Part shown: positions 16,007-26,709 of the stretch, in pieces | Layout: the number at the start of each line of letters is the position of its first letter | Position numbering within the stretch: position 1 is the stretch's first letter | From: DASUPK01 sp963763955 | GTDB taxonomy: Bacteria; Actinomycetota; Thermoleophilia; Solirubrobacterales; 70-9 | Length of the DNA: 64,000 bases | Assembly (NCBI GenBank): GCA_963763955.1 | Contig: CAVXQP010000013.1 | Location: 116,758 to 180,757 of the forward strand | Reading direction: 5' to 3' | Program-made: the position numbers and the translations under genes | The notes under the pieces: generated by a model | The model's database searches: none | What the model was told of the DNA's origin: nothing | What the model saw: the letters and a program-made list of their open reading frames with translations, nothing else

Positions 16007-16753
16007 GTGGCGGCTAAGCGCGGCGCCCTATACCAGCGTCAAGCACAAACCCTGATCGCCTCGTGGCGGTATTTTGCGAACTGGTCAAGCGGCGCCGCGA
16101 TTCACGAGGAGCCCGGCGTTCAGGTGGCGGTGTTCCCCGCGGCGCCCGAGCGATTCGTCTACAACAACGCGCTCCTAGAGCTCGGGCTTGACCGAGCGGA
16201 GTCTGCGCGCGCGATGGACCGTGTCGAGAGCCTGTACGCCGCGGCACGGGTGCGGACTTATGCGGTTTGGGTGCACGAGGCCGAAGACCGCGCCGGCGAC
16301 GAGGTCAGGGACCGGGGGTATCGGTTGGCCACGTCAACGAGGGCAATGGGGATGGAGCTCGATGAGCTCACCGTTGACAGGCCCTCATTGGACCTCGGTG
16401 ACGCCGATTGGGAGGAGCACCTCCGCCTCATAGAGGGCCCCGAGGGGCTGCTCGAAGGGATCGATCCCCACCCGCTCAACGTGGTGGTCGCGCGGCTTTG
16501 CGGCGTCAACGCAGCTTCGGCGATCGCCTACGACTTCGACGGCGATTGCGGCCTCTACAACCTGGGCACGGTTCCGGAGTCGCGCCGGCAGGGGATCGGC
16601 ACCGACGTCGCGGCGCTTCAGCTCTGGAACGCCCGTGATCGTGGCTGTACGACCGCCAGCATCCAGTCGACCGAGATCGCCGAGGGCGTGTATTTCTCCG
16701 TCGGCTTCCGCGATCTGGGGCGGTACCTCGAGTATGTAAGAGCGACCGAGTGA
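16007..16753 (+). CDS. GNAT-family N-acetyltransferase
   Basis: A 248-residue protein with a C-terminal GNAT domain. The acetyl-CoA pyrophosphate loop is VPESRRQGIGTDVAALQL (the Q/RxxGxG/A motif), preceded by the strand CGLYNLGTV and followed by GVYFSVGFRDLGRYLEY. The N-terminal half is a degenerate GNAT-like or lid region with an RVRTYAVWVHEAED strand. The acceptor substrate is unknown. The start is GTG; it follows the membrane protein gene by 11 bp and may be in the same transcript. Confidence 0.8.
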   Translation: MAAKRGALYQRQAQTLIASWRYFANWSSGAAIHEEPGVQVAVFPAAPERFVYNNALLELGLDRAESARAMDRVESLYAAARVRTYAVWVHEAEDRAGDEVRDRGYRLATSTRAMGMELDELTVDRPSLDLGDADWEEHLRLIEGPEGLLEGIDPHPLNVVVARLCGVNAASAIAYDFDGDCGLYNLGTVPESRRQGIGTDVAALQLWNARDRGCTTASIQSTEIAEGVYFSVGFRDLGRYLEYVRATE

Positions 16754-16762
16754 GACTTGCCG

Positions 16763-18748
<1,986 letters not shown>

Positions 18749-18804
18749 CTCTCCTCACTGGTCGATTTGGTGCCTGTGGGGAACTTACCCGCCGGGAAGC
18801 GTTT

Positions 18805-19671
18805 CTAGAGGCCGGCGGCCTCGGCGAGGAGACCGACCTGGGCGGGGTCGCTGGAGCAGGGGAAGAGGATCAGCTCGTCGCACTTCCACTCCTCGTACGC
18901 CTTCATGAACGCCTTGACGCTGTCGGCGTCCTTGGGCGCGCCGGCGGCGATTCCCTGGACCGCGTCGTCACCCAGCCACGCGTAGTAGTCGCCGACGTAG
19001 GCCTGGGCGTTCGCCTCGGCGTCGGGCCCGAGGCAGAAGTAGCCCAGAGCCAGAGTCCGGGGCTGGCCGTCGCGACCGGCCTTCTTCCAGGCGTCATCGA
19101 GGTTGGAGAGGTCTGCTCCGAACTGGGAGGCGCCGGAACCGCCCTGGGTCCAGCCGTCGCCGTACTTGGCGGCGCGCTCGAAGGACGCTTCCACGTCTCC
19201 CCCGACCAGGAGGGCGGGGCCCTTGCCGGAGGGGTGCGGACCGACCTTGGACTCGAGATCGCCATCGGCGTTCCAGATGTCGCGGATCCTCCCCAGGGCG
19301 TCGTCGAGCCACTTGCCGCGGCTGGACATGTCCAGGCCGCTGATCGCGTAGTCGTCTTCGCGTCCGCCGATCCCGATGCCGAGGACGGCGCGGTCGCCGC
19401 CGGCCAGAGCGTCGAGGGAGAGGAACTGCTTGGCGACCATCGCGGGGTTCATGCGCAGCGGGCCGAGCATGACGTCGGTGACGAGCTTGATGCGCTCGGT
19501 TACCGCGGCGGCGGCTGAGAGTGCGACGACGGGCTCGTAGTTCGCGAAGACGATGCGGTCGATCGTCCCGAGGGAGGAGAAGCCGGCGTCCTCGGCGGCG
19601 CGAGCCCAGTCGGTGAGCTGGGCGCCGGTCGTTCCCGGCACCGTGTTCGGCAGTCCGATTCCGAGCTCCAT
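18805..19671 (-). CDS. LLM-class (F420-dependent type) oxidoreductase
   Basis: A 288-residue luciferase-like monooxygenase-fold (TIM barrel) protein: MELGIGLPNTVPGT start, AAAAVTERIKLVTDVMLGPLRMNPAMVAKQ, LDALAGGDRAVLGIGIGGRE and LLVGGDVEASFERAAKYGDGW. These are typical of the actinobacterial LLM family that uses F420 or flavin. Shine-Dalgarno AAAGGA precedes the ATG. It is divergent from the PPOX-type F420 gene at 19702, and the pairing supports F420 use. Substrate unknown. Confidence 0.88.
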   Translation of the reverse strand: MELGIGLPNTVPGTTGAQLTDWARAAEDAGFSSLGTIDRIVFANYEPVVALSAAAAVTERIKLVTDVMLGPLRMNPAMVAKQFLSLDALAGGDRAVLGIGIGGREDDYAISGLDMSSRGKWLDDALGRIRDIWNADGDLESKVGPHPSGKGPALLVGGDVEASFERAAKYGDGWTQGGSGASQFGADLSNLDDAWKKAGRDGQPRTLALGYFCLGPDAEANAQAYVGDYYAWLGDDAVQGIAAGAPKDADSVKAFMKAYEEWKCDELILFPCSSDPAQVGLLAEAAGL

Positions 19672-19689
19672 GGGTTCCTTTCGTCGACC

Positions 19690-19695
19690 TACAGT
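19690..19695 (+). promoter_or_regulatory. -10 box of the PPOX-F420 gene (leaderless)
   Basis: TACAGT, 6 nt upstream of the GTG at 19702. The intact promoter supports a recent or artefactual frameshift in the gene. Confidence 0.5.
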
Positions 19696-19701
19696 GGGTT
19701 G

Positions 19702-20173
19702 GTGGCTCCCCGGGAACCTATCGAGATCGTTGCGTGGGCAAACGAATTGCTGGAGACGGCGCGGGTCGGGCGGATAGGGCCTGGTCGATGAGGAGGGTGC
19801 GCCGAGGGTGCTGCCGGTGACGTTCGCGTTGGCCGAGGGACGGATCTGGAGCGCGATCGATCAGAAGCCAAAACGGGCGGGTGAGCCGGCGCGGCTGCGG
19901 TACCTGCGGCGGGATCCGCGGGCGGCGCTGACGGTGGATCACTACTCGGACGACTGGGAGGAGCTGGCGTGGGTGCAGGTGCTGGGCACGGTGCGGATCC
20001 TCGATCTGGCCGAGGGCGCCCCCGGGCTCGGGGCGCTCAGCGCGAAGTACGAGCAGTATCGGGAGAAGCGTCCGCCGGGGCCGCTGCTGGCTCTTCGGCC
20101 GGAGCGGTATCTGTGGTGGAGAGCTGCGGATCCGGAGGGCCGAGGCGGGCGTAGCGGCGGCCCCGGCGGGTGA
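19702..20173 (+). pseudogene. PPOX-class F420-dependent enzyme, single-base frameshift
   Basis: Translation from GTG 19702 gives VAPREPIEIVAWANELLETA and RVGRIG, then stops at TGA 19789. The next frame continues LVDEEGAPRVLPVTFALAEG, IWSAIDQKPKR and WEELAWVQVLGTVRIL. Together they form one PPOX (pyridoxamine-oxidase-like, Rv0121-type) F420/flavin-binding domain of about 156 residues. One extra base near 19780 (in GGGCCTGG) explains the break. The last 137 bp overlap the opposite-strand endonuclease frame. Sequencing error and true decay are both possible. Confidence 0.82.
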
Positions 20174-20765
20174 TCAGGATCTCGTCGCCGGCGGCGGCGC
20201 GCTCCATCCAGTAGCCGAAGTGGTTGCGGAACCGGTGGGCGCCGACGGTGATCTCCCGTTGCTCACCATCGGAATTGAAAATGGAGCCAGCGGGGCTCGA
20301 ACCCGCGACCTTCTGACTGCCGGTCAGACGCTCTCCCAGCTGAGCTATGGCCCCAGAAAGGGTGTAATCGGCCGCCAAGTGTACCGCCGCTCTCTGGCCG
20401 TTCCGGGGAGCGTCGACTCTCAGCGACAGCCAATCCTGACCCGCTACCTGCTCAATGCCAACAAGAAAGCACTCCCTGAGATCGTTGCAATAAGCGGCAA
20501 CGGCGTCGATCTCGTCGGCTCCGTAGGACGATCGAATGTATCCCCTGATTGGGCTGTGCGAGCAGCGCCGCAGGCGGACCTCGATCACACCGTTCTTCAG
20601 CGCCGCCCACTTGCATTGCACTCGGAGCAATCGCACGCCGACCTCGACAACCAGGTCATACGGCGGATGATCGGTCAGCGGCCTGCACACGGTGCAGCCC
20701 GCCCGTATGGCAGCCGCTGCAATCTCCGCCTCGGCGATGTCGCCTTTCTCGTTCGGACCGAACAC
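20037..20765 (-). CDS. SOS-box PD-(D/E)XK homing-type endonuclease reading through tRNA-Ala into a Phd-like tail
   Basis: A 242-codon frame in three parts. Residues 1-137: a PDDEXK_5-type endonuclease (MFGPNEKGDIAEAE start; candidate catalytic E12, D37, Q50 and K52 in YDLVVEV and LRVQCKWA), the family of the cyanobacterial tRNA-intron enzyme I-Ssp6803I. Residues 138-162: translation of the intact tRNA-Ala gene (AIAQLGERLTGSQKVAGSSP). Residues about 168-207: a Phd/YefM-like motif (AAGDEILITRRGRRYARLGP). No stop or canonical start separates the parts. The GTG start is overlapped by a perfect LexA box. The endonuclease call is good; whether the tRNA/Phd part is translated is unproven. Confidence 0.75.
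   Translation of the reverse strand: MFGPNEKGDIAEAEIAAAAIRAGCTVCRPLTDHPPYDLVVEVGVRLLRVQCKWAALKNGVIEVRLRRCSHSPIRGYIRSSYGADEIDAVAAYCNDLRECFLVGIEQVAGQDWLSLRVDAPRNGQRAAVHLAADYTLSGAIAQLGERLTGSQKVAGSSPAGSIFNSDGEQREITVGAHRFRNHFGYWMERAAAGDEILITRRGRRYARLGPPDPQLSTTDTAPAEEPAAAPADASPDTARTSR
20130..20264 (-). other. Phd/YefM antitoxin-like segment downstream of the tRNA
   Basis: Codons about 168-212 of the 20765 frame encode EITVGAHRFRNHFGYWMERA followed by AGDEILITRRGRRYARLGPP, the typical Phd N-terminal DNA-binding pattern (helix, then G-E/D-x-I-x-I-T-R-R-G-R). No ATG/GTG/TTG in frame lies between the tRNA 3' end and this motif, and no toxin gene is adjacent. It may be an orphan or a fused antitoxin-type regulator. 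Confidence 0.55.
20282..20354 (-). tRNA. tRNA-Ala(GGC)
   Basis: A 73-nt cloverleaf: acceptor GGGGCCA/TGGCTCC with the alanine identity pair G3-U70, D arm GCTC/GAGC, anticodon stem TCTGA/TCAGA with loop CCGGCAG (anticodon GGC), T arm GCGGG-TTCGAGC-CCCGC, discriminator A73, no encoded CCA. Position 33 is C instead of the near-universal U. The gene lies inside the reading frame of the endonuclease, on the same strand, and no separate promoter is obvious. Confidence 0.92.
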
Positions 20766-20778
20766 GAACGTATGTTCG
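20765..20778 (-). promoter_or_regulatory. LexA (SOS) box over the endonuclease start codon
   Basis: CGAACATACGTTCG on the minus strand fits the Gram-positive/actinobacterial LexA consensus CGAACRNRYGTTYG at every position. Its last G is the first base of the GTG start, so LexA would cover the transcription/translation start and repress until DNA damage. Confidence 0.8.
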
Positions 20779-20850
20779 CTTAGATCGGCCCTCTGAAGCG
20801 GCGCAGACCATCACGGAAGCGCAACGAAAACGCGGCGCTTGTCGCCCCGG

Positions 20851-21549
20851 CTACGCTGCTCGGTCCTGCTCGGCGCCGTCCTCGTCCACGTCGAGGACCA
20901 GGCCGTCGCGGCGGGTGTCCCGCACCACGAAGTCGAAGGGAGCCCTCTCCTCCAGCTCCCTGAGCAGGTCGATCGGGTTCTCCAGGTTCATCGACACCGT
21001 GGCCCGACCGGCCGAGAACCGCTTCACCGTGATCTCGGACGCTCCGTCGATGCCCGCCGCCGCGTCCTCGAAGAGCGTCAGCTGCGCAAAGTCATTGAAC
21101 GGCCCCACCTCGACTTCGACCATCCCCGCGAAGAAACCGCCATTCGCGGGCGCCGTCCCGACCGCGGGGCGGTCCTGCTCCTCCATCCCGAGGCGGACCC
21201 GCGCGACGTCGGCGAGCTCGGAAACGCGCGCGCCGAGCTCGTCCCTGAGACTGGACAGCTCGGTCACCCGATCCGCCATCTGCACAGCGTCCTCCAGCGC
21301 CTTCATCCGGATCCGCGTCGCCTGCCGCCGCGCCTGCCCGTAGATCTCCTCGATCCCCTTGCTGACCGCCGCGGACATCGGCCGCTTCAGCGCATCCTGC
21401 AATCTCTTCTCGCGCTCGACCACCCGCTCGGCGAGTCGCTGCGCCTCCCGCTCGAGGCGGGCCAGTCGGGCGTCGCGCGCCTCAATCGCCGCATCGACCT
21501 CCTCGGGGTCGTAGCCGCGCCGGGCGCGCCGGAAACGCTCCTTCGACAC
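20851..21549 (-). CDS. DivIVA-domain-like coiled-coil protein
   Basis: A 232-residue protein. The N-terminus (FRRARRGYDPEEVDAAIEAR) matches the short DivIVA-type motif, followed by a long coiled coil (about residues 20-110, Glu/Arg/Ala rich). A C-terminal alpha/beta domain starts VEVEVGPFNDFAQLTLFEDA and includes EITVKRFSAGRATVSMNLEN. DivIVA-like proteins sit at poles or septa; here the role could be linking membrane geometry to a ligand-binding domain, which is inference. TAGCCT lies 7 nt before the GTG. Confidence 0.65.
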   Translation of the reverse strand: MSKERFRRARRGYDPEEVDAAIEARDARLARLEREAQRLAERVVEREKRLQDALKRPMSAAVSKGIEEIYGQARRQATRIRMKALEDAVQMADRVTELSSLRDELGARVSELADVARVRLGMEEQDRPAVGTAPANGGFFAGMVEVEVGPFNDFAQLTLFEDAAAGIDGASEITVKRFSAGRATVSMNLENPIDLLRELEERAPFDFVVRDTRRDGLVLDVDEDGAEQDRAA

Positions 21550-21556
21550 GGGTGGG

Positions 21557-21562
21557 AGGCTA
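21557..21562 (-). promoter_or_regulatory. -10 box of the DivIVA-like gene (leaderless)
   Basis: TAGCCT, 7 nt upstream of the GTG at 21549. Confidence 0.5.
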
Positions 21563-21623
21563 AGAGCGGCCTCGGACGGCTTCCCAGCAGAGCGCGGCCA
21601 CGAGCGGCCGCACCGCCTAAGTC

Positions 21624-21642
21624 GCGTCGGCTTCGCCGACGC
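21624..21642 (-). terminator. stem-loop downstream of rsfS
   Basis: GCGTCGG and CCGACGC pair perfectly around CTTCG between the rsfS stop and the next leftward gene. No T run follows, so factor-independent termination is uncertain. Confidence 0.5.
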
Positions 21643-21668
21643 TCCGATGGAGAGCGGCCTGGTGGCCG

Positions 21669-22052
21669 CTAGGCGGCACCGCGGGCGCCGGCCAGATCGA
21701 GCTCCAGCCGGTCGGCCTCACCCCAGAGCACTTCCAGGCGGTATCGCTCGCGCAGCTCCGGCGTGAACACGTGCAGCACGGCATCCAGATAGTCCATCAG
21801 CACCCACTCGGCCTCCCGCACCCCCTCGACCCGTGCCGGAAGCCATCCGTCCCGTTTGAGCTGGTGGTAGACGTCATCGTGGATCGCCTTTGCCTGCCGC
21901 TCGTTGCGCGCCGTGCAGATCACCAGGTAATCCGTGTAGGAGACCAGCTCCCTCACGTCCAGCGCCACCAGCTCGGTCGCCTTCTTGTCATCGGCGATCG
22001 CGGCCAGCCGGCGCGCCAGCTCCTCCGAGGTCATCTCACTGTCCCGGCTCAC
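21669..22052 (-). CDS. rsfS: ribosomal silencing factor RsfS
   Basis: About 127 residues of the Iojap/DUF143 family: ALDVRELVSYTDYLVICTAR and ARVEGVREAEWVLMDYLDAV are diagnostic. RsfS binds L14 and blocks subunit joining in starvation. The GTG at 22052 overlaps the nadD stop (GTGA) and has GAGAGGGAG 8 nt upstream, so it is preferred over ATG 22034. The proA-nadD-rsfS order is common in Gram-positives. Confidence 0.93.
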   Translation of the reverse strand: MSRDSEMTSEELARRLAAIADDKKATELVALDVRELVSYTDYLVICTARNERQAKAIHDDVYHQLKRDGWLPARVEGVREAEWVLMDYLDAVLHVFTPELRERYRLEVLWGEADRLELDLAGARGAA

Positions 22053-22645
22053 CGGTACAGCTCCCTCTCCTCGATCACCCGGATCACCGGATCCGGAACG
22101 AGATGCCGCAGCGGTCTTCCCTCCCGTGCCCGCTGCCTGACTGTGGTCGAGGACGCTCCGCAAAGTGGCATGTCGATTATCTCTGCCCGATCGGCGGCAC
22201 CGAGACGCTCGAGCGCCGAGCTCACCGCCCCGAGGCCGACCCCGGGCCGCGGCACCACCCCCAGCTTCGCCAGCTCGAGGACGCGGACCGGCTCCTTCCA
22301 GCTCGCCAGCCCCGCCGCCACGTCCGCGCCCAGCAGGAAGAAGAGCTCGCTCTCCGGCTCCTCCCCGGCGAGCAGCTCCAGCGTCCGGTAGCTGTACGAG
22401 GTCTCGTCACGGTCGACCTCCAGCCCCGATGCCTCCACCCCCGGGTCGAACCCGGCGGCCAGCATCGCCATCTCCAGCCGCAGATCGGCTCCCGGGTCGT
22501 CGTCGATCTCCTTGTGCGGAGCCCGTCCGGTCACCATCAGCAGCACGCGGTCGAGCTCGAGCTGCCAGCGCGCCTCCTGCGCGAGGAGGAGATGTCCGAC
22601 GTGGGGCGGGTTGAAGGCCCCGCCCAGGACCCCGATCCGAGCGAC
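22049..22645 (-). CDS. nadD: nicotinate-nucleotide adenylyltransferase, non-canonical start
   Basis: NadD condenses NaMN with ATP in NAD synthesis. The full protein (about 198 residues) reads VARIGVLGGAFNPPHVGHLL at the N-terminus, with the GxFNPxHxGH nucleotidyl-transfer motif, and has GASSTTVRQRAREGRPLRHL near the end (ISSTxIR-like). The first canonical start (GTG 22546) would remove the active-site motif. Upstream only GTC 22645 (AGGGAG 7 nt before it) or ATC 22636 are plausible. It lies 4 nt from the proA stop, so coupling is likely. Confidence 0.88.
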   Translation of the reverse strand, partial: VARIGVLGGAFNPPHVGHLLLAQEARWQLELDRVLLMVTGRAPHKEIDDDPGADLRLEMAMLAAGFDPGVEASGLEVDRDETSYSYRTLELLAGEEPESELFFLLGADVAAGLASWKEPVRVLELAKLGVVPRPGVGLGAVSSALERLGAADRAEIIDMPLCGASSTTVRQRAREGRPLRHLVPDPVIRVIEERELYR

Positions 22646-22649
22646 GTCC

Positions 22650-23915
22650 CTACTCCCTGATCTGACCGCTGCCGTGGACGACGTACTTGGTGGTCGTCAG
22701 CTCGCGCAGTCCGATCGGCCCGCGCGCGTGCAGCTTCTGGGTCGAGTTCCCGATCTCCGCGCCCATGCCGAACTCGTAGCCGTCGGTGAAGCGCGTCGAC
22801 GCGTTGACGTAGACAGCCGCCGAGTCCACGGCATCCGTGAACTCGTCGCCCACCTCCTCCGAGCGAGTCACGATCGCATCGGAGTGCCCGGTCCCATGCC
22901 GGTTGATGTGATCGACCGCCTCCCCAACCGAATCGACCACCCCGACGGCCATCTTCAGGCCGTGGTACTCGGTGTCCCAGTCCGCCTGCGTGGCCTCTCC
23001 GACCGGCACCGAACCCGCCGATCCGCGCGTCCGCTCGTCGCCGACCAGCTCCACCCCCGCCTCGCTCAGCTTGCCGAGCAGGCTGGGGAGCAGCTCCGCC
23101 GCCACGTCACGATGCACCAGCAGCGTCTCGGCCGCGTTGCAGACACCGGGCCTCTGCACCTTCGCGTTGTAGGCGACCCGTTCCGCCATCTCCAGGTCGG
23201 CGTCCTGATGGACGTAGACGTGGCAATTTCCCGCGGCCGCGTACATGACCGGCACTGTGGCGACGCTCTTCAGCGCGTTCTTCAGCCCCTCGCCGCCCCT
23301 CGGGATGATCAGGTCGACCAGTCCCTCCTGGGTCGCCAGCTCCTCGAGCTGCTCGTGGCCGCCTCCGGAAAGCAGCGAGACCGAGGCCGCCGGCAGCTCG
23401 GCACCCGCGAGCGCATCGGCGATCAGGCCGGCGAGAAAGGCGTTGGAGCTCTCCGCGCTGCTCGAGCCCCGGAGAACCGCCGCATTGCCGCTCTTCAGGC
23501 AGAGCGCGGCCGCGTCGATCGTCACGTTCGGCCGCGCCTCGTAGACGACCGCGACCACGCCGATCGGAACCCGCTTCTTGGCGACCTCGAGCCCGTTGTC
23601 GAGCGTCCACCCCTCGACGACCTCCCCGACCGGATCCTCGAGGCCGGCGATCTCGCGCACGCCGTTCGCCATCTCGGCGATCCGCGCCTCGGTCAGCGTC
23701 AGCCGGTCGATCAGCGCCTCGTTGAGGCCCTCCTCGCGCCCGGCCTCGACGTCCGCCCGATTGGCGTCGAGCAGCGCCGCCGCGCTCGCCTCGATCCGAT
23801 CAGCGAGGTCGCGCAGGCAGGCGTCCTTCTCATCCCGGCTCGCGCGCGCGAGCAGGTGCGAGGCGTCCTTAGCCTCGCGACAGACCTCGGCGACCGTCTT
23901 CGTGGCGGTGGCCAC
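22650..23915 (-). CDS. proA: gamma-glutamyl phosphate reductase
   Basis: About 421 residues of the ALDH-like ProA family, the second step of proline synthesis (glutamyl-5-phosphate to semialdehyde). Motifs: PIGVVAVVYEARPNVTIDAA, CLKSGNAAVLRGSSSAESSN, and the catalytic Cys in QRPGVCNAAETLLVH. GTG 23915 is chosen because TACCCT lies 6 nt upstream; a TTG two codons earlier is open. proB lies 5 kb away beyond three unrelated genes. Confidence 0.96.
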   Translation of the reverse strand: MATATKTVAEVCREAKDASHLLARASRDEKDACLRDLADRIEASAAALLDANRADVEAGREEGLNEALIDRLTLTEARIAEMANGVREIAGLEDPVGEVVEGWTLDNGLEVAKKRVPIGVVAVVYEARPNVTIDAAALCLKSGNAAVLRGSSSAESSNAFLAGLIADALAGAELPAASVSLLSGGGHEQLEELATQEGLVDLIIPRGGEGLKNALKSVATVPVMYAAAGNCHVYVHQDADLEMAERVAYNAKVQRPGVCNAAETLLVHRDVAAELLPSLLGKLSEAGVELVGDERTRGSAGSVPVGEATQADWDTEYHGLKMAVGVVDSVGEAVDHINRHGTGHSDAIVTRSEEVGDEFTDAVDSAAVYVNASTRFTDGYEFGMGAEIGNSTQKLHARGPIGLRELTTTKYVVHGSGQIRE

Positions 23916-23921
23916 GCACAA

Positions 23922-23927
23922 AGGGTA
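23922..23927 (-). promoter_or_regulatory. -10 box of proA (leaderless)
   Basis: TACCCT, 6 nt upstream of GTG 23915. It gives proA-nadD-rsfS its own promoter after separation from proB. Confidence 0.55.
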
Positions 23928-23950
23928 ACTACGCCGTCACACTTGAGCGG

Positions 23951-25156
23951 ATGGCAGGGGCGAGCGCGGCGACAGAAGAGCGCCTCCGGCAGTCCGGCGG
24001 CACGGTCGAGGCAGGATTCGAGCCACTCGCCGAGGCATTCAGGAGGCTGATGGCGCGAGGGCCGCGCGGCGGGGCGCTGGTGCTCCGCGCCGGAGACCGC
24101 GTCCTCGCGGACCTGCGGATCGGCTGGGAGGACGGCGCGCACAAACGCCCGTGGCGCCCCGAGACCCAGGCCCTGGGCTTCTCGGCGACCAAGGGTCTCG
24201 CCTCCATGGTGATCCACCGGCTCGCTGACCGCGGCCTGATCGACTACGACGAGCAGGTCGCCACCTACTGGCAGGAGTTTGCGGCCGCCGGCAAGGGTGG
24301 GATCACAGTTCGCGAGCTGCTCAGCCACCGAGCCGGGCTCTACGACGTCCAGGCCGTCGCACGGAACGCGGAAGACCTGATGGACCACATCGGGATGGAA
24401 CGGCGGCTCGCCGCCTCCACCCCCGAGGGACCCCCTGGGCGTCCGGCGTACCACGCGATCACCTTCGGCTGGCTCGCCTCGGGCCTGGGCCGGGCGGTCA
24501 CCGGCAAGGGGATGCGCGAACTCGTCCGAATCGAGCTTGCCGAACCTCTCGGCACGTCCGGCCTCGAGATTGGCACCGGCGATGGGCCGACGAGACCGGC
24601 CGAGATGGTCGGGCGCTCGCTCCGCTTCTACACCGCATTCGGCATCGCGGCCACGCCGCTGCTCGGCTGGCTGCCGGTCACCAGGGCCGGCTTTCGCGCC
24701 CTGCACGCGCCGGGCTTCGAACAGCTCTGCCGGGGACCCGACCCCGCCGTCTGGCGCACCGAGATGCCCGCCGTGAACGGCGCGCTCAGCGCCGACGGTC
24801 TCTCCCGTCTGTATGTCCCCCTGGCCAACGGCGGTCTGGCCCCCGACGGCAGGCCCTTCCTCTCAGCGGACACCTCGCGCGCCTCGGCCGCGTCCAGACA
24901 CGCGGTGTCGACCGGGTCCTTGGCGTCCGCATGCGCTGGCGCCTCGGCTTCCACCACGCCTTCGCCCTCGGCCAGCCGGCACCCCGCGCCCTCGGCCACT
25001 ACGACTTCGGAGGCAGTGCGGCTGGGGCGACCCCGACACGGGCGTCTCTTTCGGATTCGTGACAGCCACATCGGCAACTTCACAACGGCCATCGGCGACC
25101 TGGGCATCCTCCGCCTGACAGCAGTGGCGCGCGCCTGCGCGGCGCGCGCCCTGTGA
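23951..25156 (+). CDS. class C beta-lactamase-like serine hydrolase, three frameshifts near the C-terminus
   Basis: A 401-codon frame of the EstB/class C family. The nucleophile motif is LGFSATKGLASM (SxxK, about residue 78) and the second motif is a Tyr in RPAYHAITFGWLASG. Around 24873, 25022 and 25067 three single-base losses shift the frame three times: the missing pieces MRWRLGFHHAFALGQPAPRA and WGDPDTGVSFGFV occur in the other two frames. The original frame then resumes at IGNFTTAIGDLGILRL. As written, residues about 308-372 are out of frame. Likely function: esterase or peptidase-like hydrolase. Confidence 0.75.
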   Translation: MAGASAATEERLRQSGGTVEAGFEPLAEAFRRLMARGPRGGALVLRAGDRVLADLRIGWEDGAHKRPWRPETQALGFSATKGLASMVIHRLADRGLIDYDEQVATYWQEFAAAGKGGITVRELLSHRAGLYDVQAVARNAEDLMDHIGMERRLAASTPEGPPGRPAYHAITFGWLASGLGRAVTGKGMRELVRIELAEPLGTSGLEIGTGDGPTRPAEMVGRSLRFYTAFGIAATPLLGWLPVTRAGFRALHAPGFEQLCRGPDPAVWRTEMPAVNGALSADGLSRLYVPLANGGLAPDGRPFLSADTSRASAASRHAVSTGSLASACAGASASTTPSPSASRHPAPSATTTSEAVRLGRPRHGRLFRIRDSHIGNFTTAIGDLGILRLTAVARACAARAL

Positions 25157-25216
25157 TTCAACCTCGGCGAAGCCCTCTACGTCCGCGACAGGACCTGCGC
25201 GCCGGTGCGGCTTCGT

Positions 25217-26683
<1,467 letters not shown>

Positions 26684-26709
26684 GTCGTGCTCCTCTCATG
26701 GAAGTCGTC

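Noticed and set aside
20282..20354. Group I intron in the tRNA-Ala gene
   Set aside because: The nuclease family is known from tRNA introns, but this tRNA folds as an uninterrupted 73-nt cloverleaf and no intron core elements are visible.
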